Shown: positions 25,553-34,810, counted from the first letter of the stretch. The stretch is 64,000 nucleotides of DNA from Candidatus Aalborgicola bjergmarkensis (GCA_016708725.1 JADJFE010000016.1:46903-110902); one strand, 5' to 3'. Notes: generated from the letters alone by a model not told the origin. Numbers and translations are program-made.

Positions 25553-27271
25553 ATGACGACGCACAGTGTTTCAATAAGCATCACCGGCAGTGGTGGTGCC
25601 GGTGCAATGACCACCGGCACCATGCTACTGGATGCAGCAAGCCAGGCCGGCTGGTATGGCTACATGACGCGCTCTTCGGGCGCACAAATCCGGGGCGGGG
25701 AAGCGGCGGCGATGGTTCGCCTGTCAACCAGCCCCATCAATTCCCATGACGATTACTACCATATCCTGGTCGCCATCGACTGGGACAACGTGGGCCGGTT
25801 TGCCGCAGAGATTCCGCTATCTTCTGACAGCCTGGTGATCGGCGATCTGTCGGAAGGCGATTTCCCGGAGCAAATCCGCGCCATGGGTGCGCGGGAACAC
25901 GGCCTGAACATGAAGGAGCTGGCCAGACAAGTCGAGGGCGGGCGTGCCAACATGGTGGCGCTGGGCGTCATCGCTGGCCTTATCGGATTACCGGAAGACA
26001 GCATCGGCCAGGTCATCGAGCGCACCCTCAAACGCAAGCAAGAGAAGGCCATCAGCGCCAGCAAGGCAGCGGTTCACATAGGACTTGAGGCTGCAGCGGG
26101 TATGCCGCAGGTTCCGCGCCTGCAAGGTAAGGTAGCCGCAGAAGAAAAATGGAGCATCACGGGCAATGAAGCAGCGGGTCTGGGTGCGATTCGCGGGGGC
26201 ATCCGCTTTGTTGCGGCCTACCCGATCACACCGGGCACCGAAGTGCTGGAATGGCTCGCCCCGAATCTTGCCAAGCTGGGGGGTGTGCTGGTGCAGGCAG
26301 AGGACGAACTGGCCTCGATCAACCAGATCATCGGCGGCTCCTATGGCGGCGTGCCATCGCTGACGGCCACCTCCGGCCCCGGTCTGGCGCTCATGACCGA
26401 ATCCATTGGCCTGGCCATCGCGTCCGAAGTCCCCATCGTCGTCGTTGACGTGATGCGCGGTGGCCCTTCCACGGGCATACCGGTGAAATCCGAGCAAAGC
26501 GACCTCAACATTGCGCTGTACGGCATGCACGGTGACGCGCCGCACGTCGTGGTCGCCGCCAACTCGGTGTCTGACTGTCTTTTCACCACACAGTGGGGGG
26601 TGTACCTGGCCGAGAAACTGCAAACAGCCGCCATTGTGCTTTCCGACCAGTCCCTGGGCCAGACCCGCGCCATCGTACCGCGCCCACCAGAATCTTCTTA
26701 TGTCGCAGAACGGCTCATCGCCACCACGCCCGCAGACAACGAGGCCTACAAGCGCTACCGGGTGACGGACAGCGGGGTTTCTCCCATGGCCATTCCCGGT
26801 ACGGTGGGTTGCCAGTACACCGCCGATGGTCTGGAACATGCAGAGTCGGGCACCCCGTCGTCGAGTGCGTCAGACCACCACAAGCAGATGGACAAGCGCC
26901 AGAACAAGCTCACGCGCTTCGACTACGGCGATGCCTGGGCCGACATCGAGGGCGAAGGCGACGTTGCCGTCATCACCTGGGGATCCAGCATGGGCCCCTC
27001 GCGCGAGGCCGTGCAACGCCTGGCAGAACAAGGTATCCAGGCCAAGATGGTATCCATACGCCTGCTGTCCCCCGCCCAGCCAGAAAAACTCGCCAAGGCA
27101 TTGGCCGGTGTGCGCCGCACGCTGGTGGTGGAACAGACCCACAGCGGGCAGTTCCACCACATGCTGCGTGCCCATTACGACCTGCCAGGCGAAGTGCGCG
27201 CACTGCACAAACCGGGGCCACTGCCGATTCGCCCGAACCAAATTGTCGAACGTATTGTGAACTGGGGATAA
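25553..27271 (+). CDS. korA: 2-oxoacid:ferredoxin oxidoreductase, fused gamma-alpha subunit (KorA type)
   Basis: 572 residues. The gamma domain (about 5-180) starts SITGSGGAGAMTTGTMLL and includes RSSGAQIRGGEAA. The alpha domain (about 195-572) has AYPITPGTEVLEWLA, QAEDELASINQIIGGSYGG and TSGPGLALMTESIGLAI, all hallmarks of KorA-type subunits. With the beta subunit downstream it oxidises a 2-oxoacid with CoA and reduces ferredoxin or flavodoxin. Its place in a nif operon suggests it feeds electrons to nitrogenase, the role NifJ has in Klebsiella. The exact 2-oxoacid is uncertain. Confidence 0.92.
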   Translation: MTTHSVSISITGSGGAGAMTTGTMLLDAASQAGWYGYMTRSSGAQIRGGEAAAMVRLSTSPINSHDDYYHILVAIDWDNVGRFAAEIPLSSDSLVIGDLSEGDFPEQIRAMGAREHGLNMKELARQVEGGRANMVALGVIAGLIGLPEDSIGQVIERTLKRKQEKAISASKAAVHIGLEAAAGMPQVPRLQGKVAAEEKWSITGNEAAGLGAIRGGIRFVAAYPITPGTEVLEWLAPNLAKLGGVLVQAEDELASINQIIGGSYGGVPSLTATSGPGLALMTESIGLAIASEVPIVVVDVMRGGPSTGIPVKSEQSDLNIALYGMHGDAPHVVVAANSVSDCLFTTQWGVYLAEKLQTAAIVLSDQSLGQTRAIVPRPPESSYVAERLIATTPADNEAYKRYRVTDSGVSPMAIPGTVGCQYTADGLEHAESGTPSSSASDHHKQMDKRQNKLTRFDYGDAWADIEGEGDVAVITWGSSMGPSREAVQRLAEQGIQAKMVSIRLLSPAQPEKLAKALAGVRRTLVVEQTHSGQFHHMLRAHYDLPGEVRALHKPGPLPIRPNQIVERIVNWG

Positions 27272-27296
27272 CCATGCAAGCCACGCAAACCAAACC

Positions 27297-28703
27297 ATGC
27301 CAACCATGCAAGAAGAGATCAAGCAAGAGCGCAGTTTTCAGGACTACAAGTCCAACGTCAAGCCCATCTGGTGCCCCGGCTGCGGCGATTTCGCGGTGTT
27401 GCAGGCCATTCTCAAGGCATTTACCGAACTGGGCCTGGACCCGGAAAAGACTGCCGTGGTATCGGGCATCGGCTGCTCCTCGCGCATTCCGGCCTATACC
27501 AATGTCTATGGCTTTCACGGCGTGCATGGCCGCGCTTTGCCGATTGCCACAGGGCTCAAGATCGCACGCCCCGATCTGACGGTGGTGGTGACCGGCGGCG
27601 ACGGGGATGGTTTTTCTATCGGTGGCAATCATTTCATGCACGCCTGCCGGCGTAACGTGGACATGACCTACATCGTGATGGACAACCAGGTCTATGGCAT
27701 GACCAAAGGCCAGGCCTCGCCCACCACGGCACCGGACTGGTCCGGTAGCAAACTCACGCCGGGTGGCACAGGCATCAATCCGTTCTTGCCGCTGGGCATC
27801 GCCTTGTCATCTGGCGCAAACTACATTGCACGCACCTTTGCTGGTGACACCAACTTCACGGCGCGCGTCATCACCGAGGCGATTTTGCATCCGGGATTTT
27901 CCTTCGTGCAGATTCTCTCCCCCTGCGTGACGTACCGCCCGGAGCAGCGGGAATGGCGCAACCTGACCCATGCCTCGGAAACCGAATACGCAACCGACCC
28001 GTCCGAGGCGGGCCGTCGCCTGCTGGCCGACGACGGCCTGACACTGGGCGTGCTCTACAAGGGCAGCCGCGCGGTATTCCAGCCCGACATCACACCCACT
28101 TCTTCGGTCACGGACCTGGACAGTGGCTTTCATCTGCCCCACCAGCGCCAACCCCAGTCACTCCATCACCATCGTGCAACGCGCAAGGGAATCAACAGCG
28201 TCGAAGAACTCCTGGCCCATTCCATCGACATGGAGAAAGAAGCGCAGGAGGCGTACAACGAACTTGCGGACCAGATGGATGTCCACAACAACCAGGAAGT
28301 CGCCGAGCTGTTTCGCAAAATGGCCGTCATCGAAGGCAAACATGTGGATCAGGTGACGGCCAAGGGCGAAGGGTTGACATTGCCCCACATTGCCCCTTGG
28401 GAATACCGCTGGGAAATTGCCGGGTTCAAGGAGGCCCCCGAGGCCATCTCGCCAACGGATACCCACTACCTCATGACGCCCTACCATGCAGTCAGTCTGG
28501 CCATTCGCTATGAACAACGCGCCGTGGACTTCTACGCCAAGGTGGCAGAAAGTACTGCTGACCCTGCGGTGAAAAAAATGGCGCTGGAAATGTGCGAAGA
28601 AGAAAAGGAGCACGTGAGCCTGCTCAAAGCCCGGCTTGCGCGCTACCCGGCTCCCAAGGAAGGCTGGGACGAAGACATGGACCCGCCCACGGTGCAGGAG
28701 TAA
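27297..28703 (+). CDS. korB: 2-oxoacid:ferredoxin oxidoreductase beta subunit fused to a ferritin-like diiron domain
   Basis: 468 residues against about 290-340 for ordinary KorB. Residues 1-275 are the beta subunit: [4Fe-4S] ligands C26, C29, C60 and C210 with the usual spacing, and thiamine-diphosphate/Mg motif GDGDGFSIGGN (101-111) to N130. After a His/Gln-rich linker (278-297), residues 300-450 form a four-helix ferritin-like domain with candidate iron ligands E313, E346-X2-H349, E406 and E436-X2-H439, as in rubrerythrin/erythrin proteins. One uninterrupted frame links both parts. The diiron domain may remove peroxide or oxygen next to an oxygen-labile enzyme. Confidence 0.88.
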   Translation: MPTMQEEIKQERSFQDYKSNVKPIWCPGCGDFAVLQAILKAFTELGLDPEKTAVVSGIGCSSRIPAYTNVYGFHGVHGRALPIATGLKIARPDLTVVVTGGDGDGFSIGGNHFMHACRRNVDMTYIVMDNQVYGMTKGQASPTTAPDWSGSKLTPGGTGINPFLPLGIALSSGANYIARTFAGDTNFTARVITEAILHPGFSFVQILSPCVTYRPEQREWRNLTHASETEYATDPSEAGRRLLADDGLTLGVLYKGSRAVFQPDITPTSSVTDLDSGFHLPHQRQPQSLHHHRATRKGINSVEELLAHSIDMEKEAQEAYNELADQMDVHNNQEVAELFRKMAVIEGKHVDQVTAKGEGLTLPHIAPWEYRWEIAGFKEAPEAISPTDTHYLMTPYHAVSLAIRYEQRAVDFYAKVAESTADPAVKKMALEMCEEEKEHVSLLKARLARYPAPKEGWDEDMDPPTVQE

Positions 28704-28765
28704 TCGGCGGGAATTTTTGCCAAACCGGCCCCTGACGCCCGTATTCATTGCGTCCATGCACATTT

Positions 28766-29152
28766 TCACAGCAAAAGTAAACCATCAATGCGCTCAAAAT
28801 GCCGCCGATTATTGCTAACCAGCGTTAGTCGGTGCTGCAAAGCCGTGGCGCCAATCAACAGGTCCTCCGCTTCGATCAATAACCCTTTTTCTTTCAGATC
28901 TTTGTATATCTTTGCGGCTTGCTCAGCACAGCCAAGATCGAAAGGCAATATCTTCATGTCCGCAAACATGGTTTTCCAGTAGCGATCTTCATCTTGATTA
29001 TCCCCGCGCAACAGCTCATAGACCGTAATGCTGGACACGGCGAATCGATAGCCGTGAGTAGAGAGACGATAAAGTTCGGTTTTGCTCTTATCCTGAACTT
29101 TGGCGCGCTTATGCGCGATCAGTACATTGGTATCGAGGCAGATCATGTCCAT
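28766..29152 (-). CDS. vapC: PIN-domain toxin (VapC family)
   Basis: 128 residues. PIN acidic positions are in MICLDTNVLIAH, SSITVYELLRG and AEDLLIGATA; the last conserved position is VSNNRRHFERI, where the usual Asp is Asn, so activity may be reduced. The start may be this ATG or the one two codons later, which forms an ATGA overlap with the antitoxin. The module is inverted relative to the nif genes on both sides and is probably a later insertion between korB and nifW. Confidence 0.88.
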   Translation of the reverse strand: MDMICLDTNVLIAHKRAKVQDKSKTELYRLSTHGYRFAVSSITVYELLRGDNQDEDRYWKTMFADMKILPFDLGCAEQAAKIYKDLKEKGLLIEAEDLLIGATALQHRLTLVSNNRRHFERIDGLLLL

Positions 29153-29367
29153 TGTTTGATATGCCCTCTCTTTTCTTCAATTGATTTGAATTCCTCATCA
29201 CTCATCTCGGGGCTATCCAGCAAAAATCGCTGAAATGCAGTCCGATCAACGGTCACATCATCCGCCGGCAAAATAATCAGTTCCACCCGTTTGGCGGAAA
29301 AGTCTTCAGGTAAATCAAAATGGATTGCGCCGTTGATGACTTCGGCGTAGTGTCTAATCGCTTGCAT
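29143..29367 (-). CDS. antitoxin partner of the PIN toxin
   Basis: 74 residues from the ATG preceded by AGGAGA (start MQAIRHYAEVINGAIHF). A short DNA-binding-like N-terminus is followed by an acidic tail (SPEMSDEEFKSIEEKRG). I do not place it in a named family with confidence; the coupled overlap with the PIN gene is the main evidence. Longer frames extend upstream without a ribosome site. Confidence 0.75.
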   Translation of the reverse strand: MQAIRHYAEVINGAIHFDLPEDFSAKRVELIILPADDVTVDRTAFQRFLLDSPEMSDEEFKSIEEKRGHIKQWT

Positions 29368-29510
29368 GGAAGATCTCCTGAGACAACGGGTATCAATGAT
29401 ATGCAGATGTCGTTCATTGTGGCAAGCGCACATCTAAAGCGTGCGCAACCATGCCGACTCTCTGCAAATCATCCAGATGACACCCCGTGACATCCCGCTC
29501 TGAATTGCAT

Positions 29511-29526
29511 TGTCCGAAACAAAACA
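29511..29526 (+). promoter_or_regulatory. NifA upstream activator site for nifW-fixABCX
   Basis: TGT (29511-29513), ten bases, ACA (29524-29526), an exact NifA consensus, 116 bases before the -24 element. The surrounding sequence (CCGAAACA..ACATTCCCGACA) is nearly the same as around the nifV activator site. Confidence 0.72.
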
Positions 29527-29641
29527 TTCCCGACATGCGCTGTAGACACGAATAGAAAGCATCGGTTAGATACCCGACAAATGCCCTTGTGCTGAAGGTC
29601 ATTACGGCCCGATTGCAGAGGAATAAGACGGCAACAACCCA

Positions 29642-29657
29642 TGGCACGTACCTTGCG
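29642..29657 (+). promoter_or_regulatory. sigma-54 promoter of nifW-fixABCX
   Basis: TGGCACG-N4-TTGC, perfect RpoN consensus with GG at 29643-29644 and GC at 29655-29656, 48 bases before nifW. CCATGGCACG and CCTTGCG are shared with the nifV promoter. Confidence 0.88.
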
Positions 29658-29705
29658 GTATGGGACTTTAGCAAAGTCCACATTGCAACCAAGGAGCACG
29701 TTCTG

Positions 29706-30044
29706 ATGGAAACCTTTCTTCAACAACTCAAGGCCTTGTCTTCTGCGGAAGATTTTCTTCAGTACTTTGGCGTTGCGTTCGACCAGCGGGTCGTCAACGT
29801 CAGCCGGCTGCATATCCTCAAGCGGTTTTTCCAGTACATCCGCCAGGAAAACCTGTTGTCCCAGACCGATGAACGCGTGTTATTCACCCAGTACCGCGCG
29901 CAGCTGATGAAGGCCTACAGCGATTTCGTCCAATCAACCCCCGCGCAGGAAAAGGTATTCAAGGTTTTTCAGGAGGCCAACGGGTACCGGCATGTGACGC
30001 TGGAAAGTCTCAAGGCGTCGTTGCCACAACGCACACCCGCCTAA
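29706..30044 (+). CDS. nifW: nitrogenase-stabilizing protein NifW
   Basis: 112 residues starting METFLQQLKALSSAEDFLQYFG, with VVNVSRLHILKRFFQYI, the core NifW signature. NifW protects the MoFe protein from oxygen and assists its maturation. AAGGAG lies 10 bases before the ATG. It is the first gene of nifW-fixA-fixB-fixC-fixX. Confidence 0.94.
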   Translation: METFLQQLKALSSAEDFLQYFGVAFDQRVVNVSRLHILKRFFQYIRQENLLSQTDERVLFTQYRAQLMKAYSDFVQSTPAQEKVFKVFQEANGYRHVTLESLKASLPQRTPA

Positions 30045-30060
30045 AACCAAGGGTACGGAT

Positions 30061-30912
30061 ATGCATATCGTCGTTTGTATCAAGCAAGTGCCGGATTCGG
30101 CGCAGATTCGCGTCCACCCGGTCACCAACACCATCATGCGCCAGGGGGTGCCCGCCATCGTCAACCCCTATGACCTGTTTTCCCTGGAAGAGGCGCTACG
30201 CCTGAAGGACAAGTTTGGCGGCAGGGTCACCGTGCTGTGCATGGGGCCACCACAAGCCGAAGAAGCGCTGCGCAAGTGCATCAGCTTTGGCGCAGACGAT
30301 GCGGTACTGGTCACCGACCGTGCTTTTGCCGGTGCCGACACCCTGGCCACGTCCTATGCACTGGCCGCCGGTGTGCGCCAGATCGCCAGAGAACAGGCGG
30401 TGGACCTGGTGTTCACGGGCAAACAGACGATTGACGGCGACACCGCCCAGGTTGGCCCCGGAATTGCCAAGCGCATGGGGCTGCAATTGTTGACGTATGT
30501 TGCACGCATTGTCGAATGTGACCTGGAAAAACGCAGCATCACGGTAGAACGCCGCGCCGAAGGTGGTTTGCAGGTGCTCAAGACCGCGCTGCCGTGCCTG
30601 ATCACGATGCTGGAAAACACCAACGAGATGCGCTTTGCGGGACTGCCCGCCATGATCCACGCCGCCGCCTACCCGGTGCGCAAATGGAGCAAGGAGCAAG
30701 CCGGTATTGAAGACCTGGACAAGATTGGCCTGAAGGGCTCCCCCACGGTGGTGAGCAAGGTGTTTGGCCCGACACCGCGTACCGAGAAAGCGGAAATGCT
30801 GGATGTGGAAGTATCCAACCTGCGCGATGTCGCACTCAATCTGTTGCAAAAAATCTTCACCCGCCACCCGACGCTGGAATCCGATCTGTTGATGAAGGAG
30901 ATGATGTTATGA
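30061..30912 (+). CDS. fixA: FixA, electron transfer flavoprotein beta subunit
   Basis: 283 residues starting MHIVVCIKQVPDSAQIRVHP. It has the AMP/FAD-binding ETF-beta fold with SLEEALRLKD, and FTGKQTIDGDTAQVGPGIA in the middle. With FixB it forms the bifurcating ETF that splits NADH electrons between quinone and ferredoxin/flavodoxin. It overlaps fixB by ATGA. Confidence 0.95.
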   Translation: MHIVVCIKQVPDSAQIRVHPVTNTIMRQGVPAIVNPYDLFSLEEALRLKDKFGGRVTVLCMGPPQAEEALRKCISFGADDAVLVTDRAFAGADTLATSYALAAGVRQIAREQAVDLVFTGKQTIDGDTAQVGPGIAKRMGLQLLTYVARIVECDLEKRSITVERRAEGGLQVLKTALPCLITMLENTNEMRFAGLPAMIHAAAYPVRKWSKEQAGIEDLDKIGLKGSPTVVSKVFGPTPRTEKAEMLDVEVSNLRDVALNLLQKIFTRHPTLESDLLMKEMML

Positions 30913-32033
30913 GTGACACCCCCAATGCGCCCAACGCGCCAGCAGTAGCGCCGGTGAAACGCCCCGCCGGGCGCGGTCGCAACACGGAGTTGCCCGAGCA
31001 TCTGAAGGCTTACAAAGGCGTCTGGGTGTTTCTGGAGCATGACCGGGGCCATGTGCATAGCGTCTCCTGGGAACTCGTGGGCGAAGCGCGCAAACTGGCC
31101 GATACGCTGGGCAGCAGCGTCAGTGTGGCCATTTTGGGGGGAGAAAATGAGACACTGGAAAAGTTCGCCGCCGAAGCCTTCACCTTTGGCGCGGACAAGG
31201 CCTACATCATCCGCGACCCGGTGCTTCAGGGCTACCGCAACGAACCCTTCACCAAGGGTCTGACCGATCTGGTCAACAAATACCAGCCCGAGATTCTGCT
31301 GCTGGGTGCCACCTCCATGGGCCGCGACCTGGCGGGATCGGTCGCTACGACCTTGCTCACGGGACTCACCGCCGACTGTACCGAGTTGCGCATTGATCCG
31401 GCATCCAAAGCCCTGGCTGCCACACGGCCCACCTTTGGGGGTTCGCTGTACTGCACAATCATGACGCTGGCCTACCGCCCGCAAATGGCCACGGTTCGCC
31501 CCCGCGTCATGTTGATGCCCAAGATGGATGCAAGCCGAACGGGGGAGATCACCTACGACACGCTGGGCATGGTCGAGACGCAGATCGTCACCAGGCTGCT
31601 GGACTTTATCGCCGATGCCACCAGCAACACGATCAATCTGCCCTATGCCGATGTCATTGTCAGCGGCGGCAAGGGCCTCAAGAACCCCGAAAATTTCAAG
31701 CTGGTGTTTGAACTGGCACGTGTGCTCGGGGGCGAAGTGGGCGCAACCCGCCCGTGCGTACAGGCGGGCTGGGTGGAAGCGGACCGCCAGGTCGGGCAGA
31801 CCGGCAAGACGGTGCGCCCCAAGCTCTACATCGCTGCAGGCATTTCAGGCGCCATTCAGCACCGGGTGGGCTGTGAGGGCGCAGATGTGATTGTCGCCAT
31901 CAATACCGATGTCAATGCACCCATTTTCGAGTACGCGCATTACGGCATCATCGGCAACGCCATGCAGGTCTTGCCGGTGTTGACCCAGGCCTTTGCCGCC
32001 CATCTGGCGCTGCGCAGACGCCAGGTAGCCTGA
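30909..32033 (+). CDS. fixB: FixB, electron transfer flavoprotein alpha subunit
   Basis: 374 residues. A proline/alanine-rich N-terminus is followed by GVWVFLEHDRGHVHSVSWEL. The C-terminal FAD-binding domain includes VSGGKGLKNPENFKLV, RPCVQAGWVEADRQVGQTGKTV and YIAAGISGAIQHRVG, the signature of ETF alpha. Full length; partner of FixA. Confidence 0.96.
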   Translation: MSDTPNAPNAPAVAPVKRPAGRGRNTELPEHLKAYKGVWVFLEHDRGHVHSVSWELVGEARKLADTLGSSVSVAILGGENETLEKFAAEAFTFGADKAYIIRDPVLQGYRNEPFTKGLTDLVNKYQPEILLLGATSMGRDLAGSVATTLLTGLTADCTELRIDPASKALAATRPTFGGSLYCTIMTLAYRPQMATVRPRVMLMPKMDASRTGEITYDTLGMVETQIVTRLLDFIADATSNTINLPYADVIVSGGKGLKNPENFKLVFELARVLGGEVGATRPCVQAGWVEADRQVGQTGKTVRPKLYIAAGISGAIQHRVGCEGADVIVAINTDVNAPIFEYAHYGIIGNAMQVLPVLTQAFAAHLALRRRQVA

Positions 32034-32067
32034 TTCGCCTACTGCTTATTGCTTACTGGAGAGCGCG

Positions 32068-33378
32068 ATGAGAAAACCATCCCAATTCGATGTGATCGTG
32101 GTAGGCGCCGGCCCATCGGGCAATGCCGCTGCCTATACCCTGGCCAAAGCGGGTCTGAAGGTGTTGCAGATTGAACGGGGTGAATACCCTGGCAGCAAGA
32201 ATGTGCAGGGCGCCATCCTGTACGCCAAGGCGCTCGAAGAAATCATTCCCGACTTTCGGGACGATGCGCCACTGGAGCGCCACATCATCGAGCAGCGCAT
32301 GTGGCTGCTGGACGATACCTCTTTCGTGGGTACGCATATACGCAGCGAGGAGTACAACAAGCCACCCTACAACCGCTACACCATCATCCGCGCGCAGTTT
32401 GACAAATGGTTCAGCTCCAAGGTGCGCGAGGCCGGTGCCCTATTGATTTGTGAAACCACGGTCAATAACCTGATCATGGATGGGGACCAGGTCGTCGGTG
32501 TAAGTTGCGACCGCCTGAATGGCGATGTGTTTGCCGATGTCGTGATTCTGGCCGATGGCGTGAATTCGACACTGGCGCGCAAGGCCGGGTTTCATGGCGA
32601 GATTCCCGCAGGCAATGTGGCGCTGGCGGTGAAAGAAATCCTCTTCATGCCGGAGGACACCATCCGCCAGCGTTTCAACGTGGGCGAGGAGTCTGGCGTG
32701 GTGATGGAGTTGATCGGTCGCATTACCGACGGCATGATGGGCACGGGTTTTATCTACACCAACAAGGAGTCGATTGCCATTGGTGTGGGCTGTATGCTGG
32801 GCGACTTCAAGCACAATCCCAACCGCACCACGCCCTACGCACTCCTGGAGCAGATGAAGCGCCACCCCGCCATCGCCCCGCTGATTGAAGGCGGTGAGAT
32901 GAAAGAATACACCGCCCACCTGATCCCCGAGGGGGGCTTTCATGCCATTCCCGAGGTGTATGGCAATGGCTGGATGATCGTTGGCGACTCGGGTGGTTTC
33001 GTCAACTCCGTGCACCGGGAAGGCTCGAATCTGGCGATGACCACGGGCCGGCTGGCCGCAGAGACGGTGATTGCAGCCAAGGCCGCAGGCAAGGGTTTCC
33101 GTGCCGATAACCTCTATCACTACAAAACGGCGCTGGACAAGAGCTTTGTGATGAAGGATTTGTACAAATACCGCGACATGCCGGAGGTATTGCACAAAAA
33201 CCCCCAATTCTTTACCGCTTATCCCGACATGGTGGCCCAGGCGGCCCGCACCATGATCACGGTGGACGGCGTGGACAAGAAAACCAAGGAGCGTGCGATC
33301 TTTGCCAACTTCCGCAACACCCGCACGCTCACGGGTCTGATGGGCGATGCGTACAAACTATGGAAGGCCATCCGATGA
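32068..33378 (+). CDS. fixC: FixC, flavoprotein (ETF:quinone oxidoreductase type)
   Basis: 436 residues with the N-terminal dinucleotide fold DVIVVGAGPSGNAAAYTLAKAG, then ERGEYPGSKNVQGA, and VGDSGGFVNSVHREGSNLAM near the second FAD contact. It forms the FixABCX complex in the membrane, passing the high-potential electron to quinone. The stop overlaps fixX (ATGA). Confidence 0.96.
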   Translation: MRKPSQFDVIVVGAGPSGNAAAYTLAKAGLKVLQIERGEYPGSKNVQGAILYAKALEEIIPDFRDDAPLERHIIEQRMWLLDDTSFVGTHIRSEEYNKPPYNRYTIIRAQFDKWFSSKVREAGALLICETTVNNLIMDGDQVVGVSCDRLNGDVFADVVILADGVNSTLARKAGFHGEIPAGNVALAVKEILFMPEDTIRQRFNVGEESGVVMELIGRITDGMMGTGFIYTNKESIAIGVGCMLGDFKHNPNRTTPYALLEQMKRHPAIAPLIEGGEMKEYTAHLIPEGGFHAIPEVYGNGWMIVGDSGGFVNSVHREGSNLAMTTGRLAAETVIAAKAAGKGFRADNLYHYKTALDKSFVMKDLYKYRDMPEVLHKNPQFFTAYPDMVAQAARTMITVDGVDKKTKERAIFANFRNTRTLTGLMGDAYKLWKAIR

Positions 33379-33680
33379 ATGCCACCCCCATCACTGTGAA
33401 TGTCGAGGAAAAGCTGTTCCAGAACCGCTACCGGGTTGACGCAGGGCGTCCCCACATCCAGATCAAGGATGCGGATGTGTGTGCCAACGTATGTGTCATC
33501 AAAAGCTGCACATTTGTCTGTCCAGCGTCTTGCTACAAGATGGAAGGCAACGGCACCGTCACCCTGATTACCGACGGCTGCCTGGAATGTGGCAGTTGTC
33601 GCATCATCTGCAGCGAGTACGCCAACGTGAACTGGGAATATCCCCGTGGGGGGCATGGCATCCTGTTCAAGTTTGGCTAG
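33375..33680 (+). CDS. fixX: FixX, ferredoxin-like protein
   Basis: 101 residues, start chosen in the ATGA overlap with fixC. [4Fe-4S] cysteines are in CTFVCPASCYKM and the GCLECGSCRIIC block, as in FixX. Electron carrier of the Fix complex. The nif unit ends here; the next 137 bases show no terminator and no gene, only a TCAGG/CCTGA-type inverted repeat near 33729. Confidence 0.95.
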   Translation: MNATPITVNVEEKLFQNRYRVDAGRPHIQIKDADVCANVCVIKSCTFVCPASCYKMEGNGTVTLITDGCLECGSCRIICSEYANVNWEYPRGGHGILFKFG

Positions 33681-33817
33681 CGGGTGTAGGCGCGCGCTGA
33701 AAATTGACCAGGGTGATTACTGCGTGTTGCCTGACTTTTTTCAGGTAGACTTGCCCTCCACATCAGGGATGAAGAGCTCAACACCGTAAGAGCTGTTTTG
33801 CCAATCCACGAGAGAGG

Positions 33818-34783
33818 GTGATCTTTGTGCATTCTGCCAAAATTTACGTTGCAGGCCATCGTGGCATGGTCGGCAGCGCCATTGTTCGTACACTCACCCG
33901 TCAGGGCGTACCCCCGGCCGATATTGTCACCCGCACACATGCGGAGCTAGACCTGTGCAACCAGGCTGCCGTTGGCGCCTTCTTTGCTGCCGAGCGACCC
34001 ACCCAGGTCTACATGGCCGCCGCCAGGGTAGGCGGTATTCATGCCAACAACACCTACCCGGCCGACTTCATCTATGAGAACATCACGATGCAGGCCAACG
34101 TCATCCACGCTGCTCACATCCACGGTGTACAAAAGCTACTTTTCTTGGGATCGAGTTGCATTTATCCTCGCCTGGCACAACAACCCATGACGGAGTCCGC
34201 CCTCCTGACGGGTACATTGGAGCCGACCAACGAACCCTATGCCATTGCCAAAATAGCTGGTATTAAACTTTGCGAGAGTTACAACCGCCAGCATGGACGC
34301 GATTACCGCAGCGTCATGCCCACCAACCTCTATGGTCCAGGCGATAACTACCACCCCGAGAATAGTCACGTAATACCTGCGCTCATTCGCCGCTTTCATG
34401 AAGCCAAGGTCAACGGAGCAGCCCAGGTAAGCATCTGGGGAACCGGCACCCCCAGACGTGAGTTTTTATACGTTGACGACATGGCCGCTGCCAGTGTCTT
34501 CGTCATGAACCTACCGTTAGCCACTTACCAGGCACACACCAGCACCATGTGCAGCCACATTAACGTTGGCTTTGGTAGCGACGTGACGATTGCCGAGGTG
34601 GCCCATACCATCGGCCAGGTGGTTGGCTACCAGGGCCAGATCACTTTTGATTCCACCAAGCCCGATGGCGCTCCCCGCAAGTGGATGGACAGCACCCGCC
34701 TGAACGCCCTGGGCTGGAATGCTATATTCGATCTGAACCAAGGCTTAGCGCTTGCTTACGCCGACTATCAATCCAAACTTTGA
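33818..34783 (+). CDS. fcl: GDP-L-fucose synthase
   Basis: 321 residues with a GTG start after GAGAGAG. Rossmann motif GHRGMVGSAIVR near the N-terminus; catalytic Ser-Tyr-Lys set with LGSSCIYPR and EPYAIAKIAG; NLYGPGDNYHPENSHVIPAL is typical of Fcl/WcaG. It reduces GDP-4-keto-6-deoxymannose to GDP-fucose and works with Gmd directly downstream. Not related to nitrogen fixation; the pair interrupts the nif genes and feeds surface polysaccharide synthesis. Confidence 0.95.
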   Translation: MIFVHSAKIYVAGHRGMVGSAIVRTLTRQGVPPADIVTRTHAELDLCNQAAVGAFFAAERPTQVYMAAARVGGIHANNTYPADFIYENITMQANVIHAAHIHGVQKLLFLGSSCIYPRLAQQPMTESALLTGTLEPTNEPYAIAKIAGIKLCESYNRQHGRDYRSVMPTNLYGPGDNYHPENSHVIPALIRRFHEAKVNGAAQVSIWGTGTPRREFLYVDDMAAASVFVMNLPLATYQAHTSTMCSHINVGFGSDVTIAEVAHTIGQVVGYQGQITFDSTKPDGAPRKWMDSTRLNALGWNAIFDLNQGLALAYADYQSKL

Positions 34784-34810
34784 ACCCACACGCCACATGC
34801 CACACGCCAT

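Noticed and set aside
32068..33378. FixC as a general ETF-ubiquinone oxidoreductase of fatty acid oxidation
   Set aside because: It overlaps fixX and follows nifW-fixAB, and lacks the C-terminal 4Fe-4S domain of ETF-QO, which FixX supplies.
33681..33817. JUMPstart or ops element before fcl
   Set aside because: No GGCGGTAG core is present.
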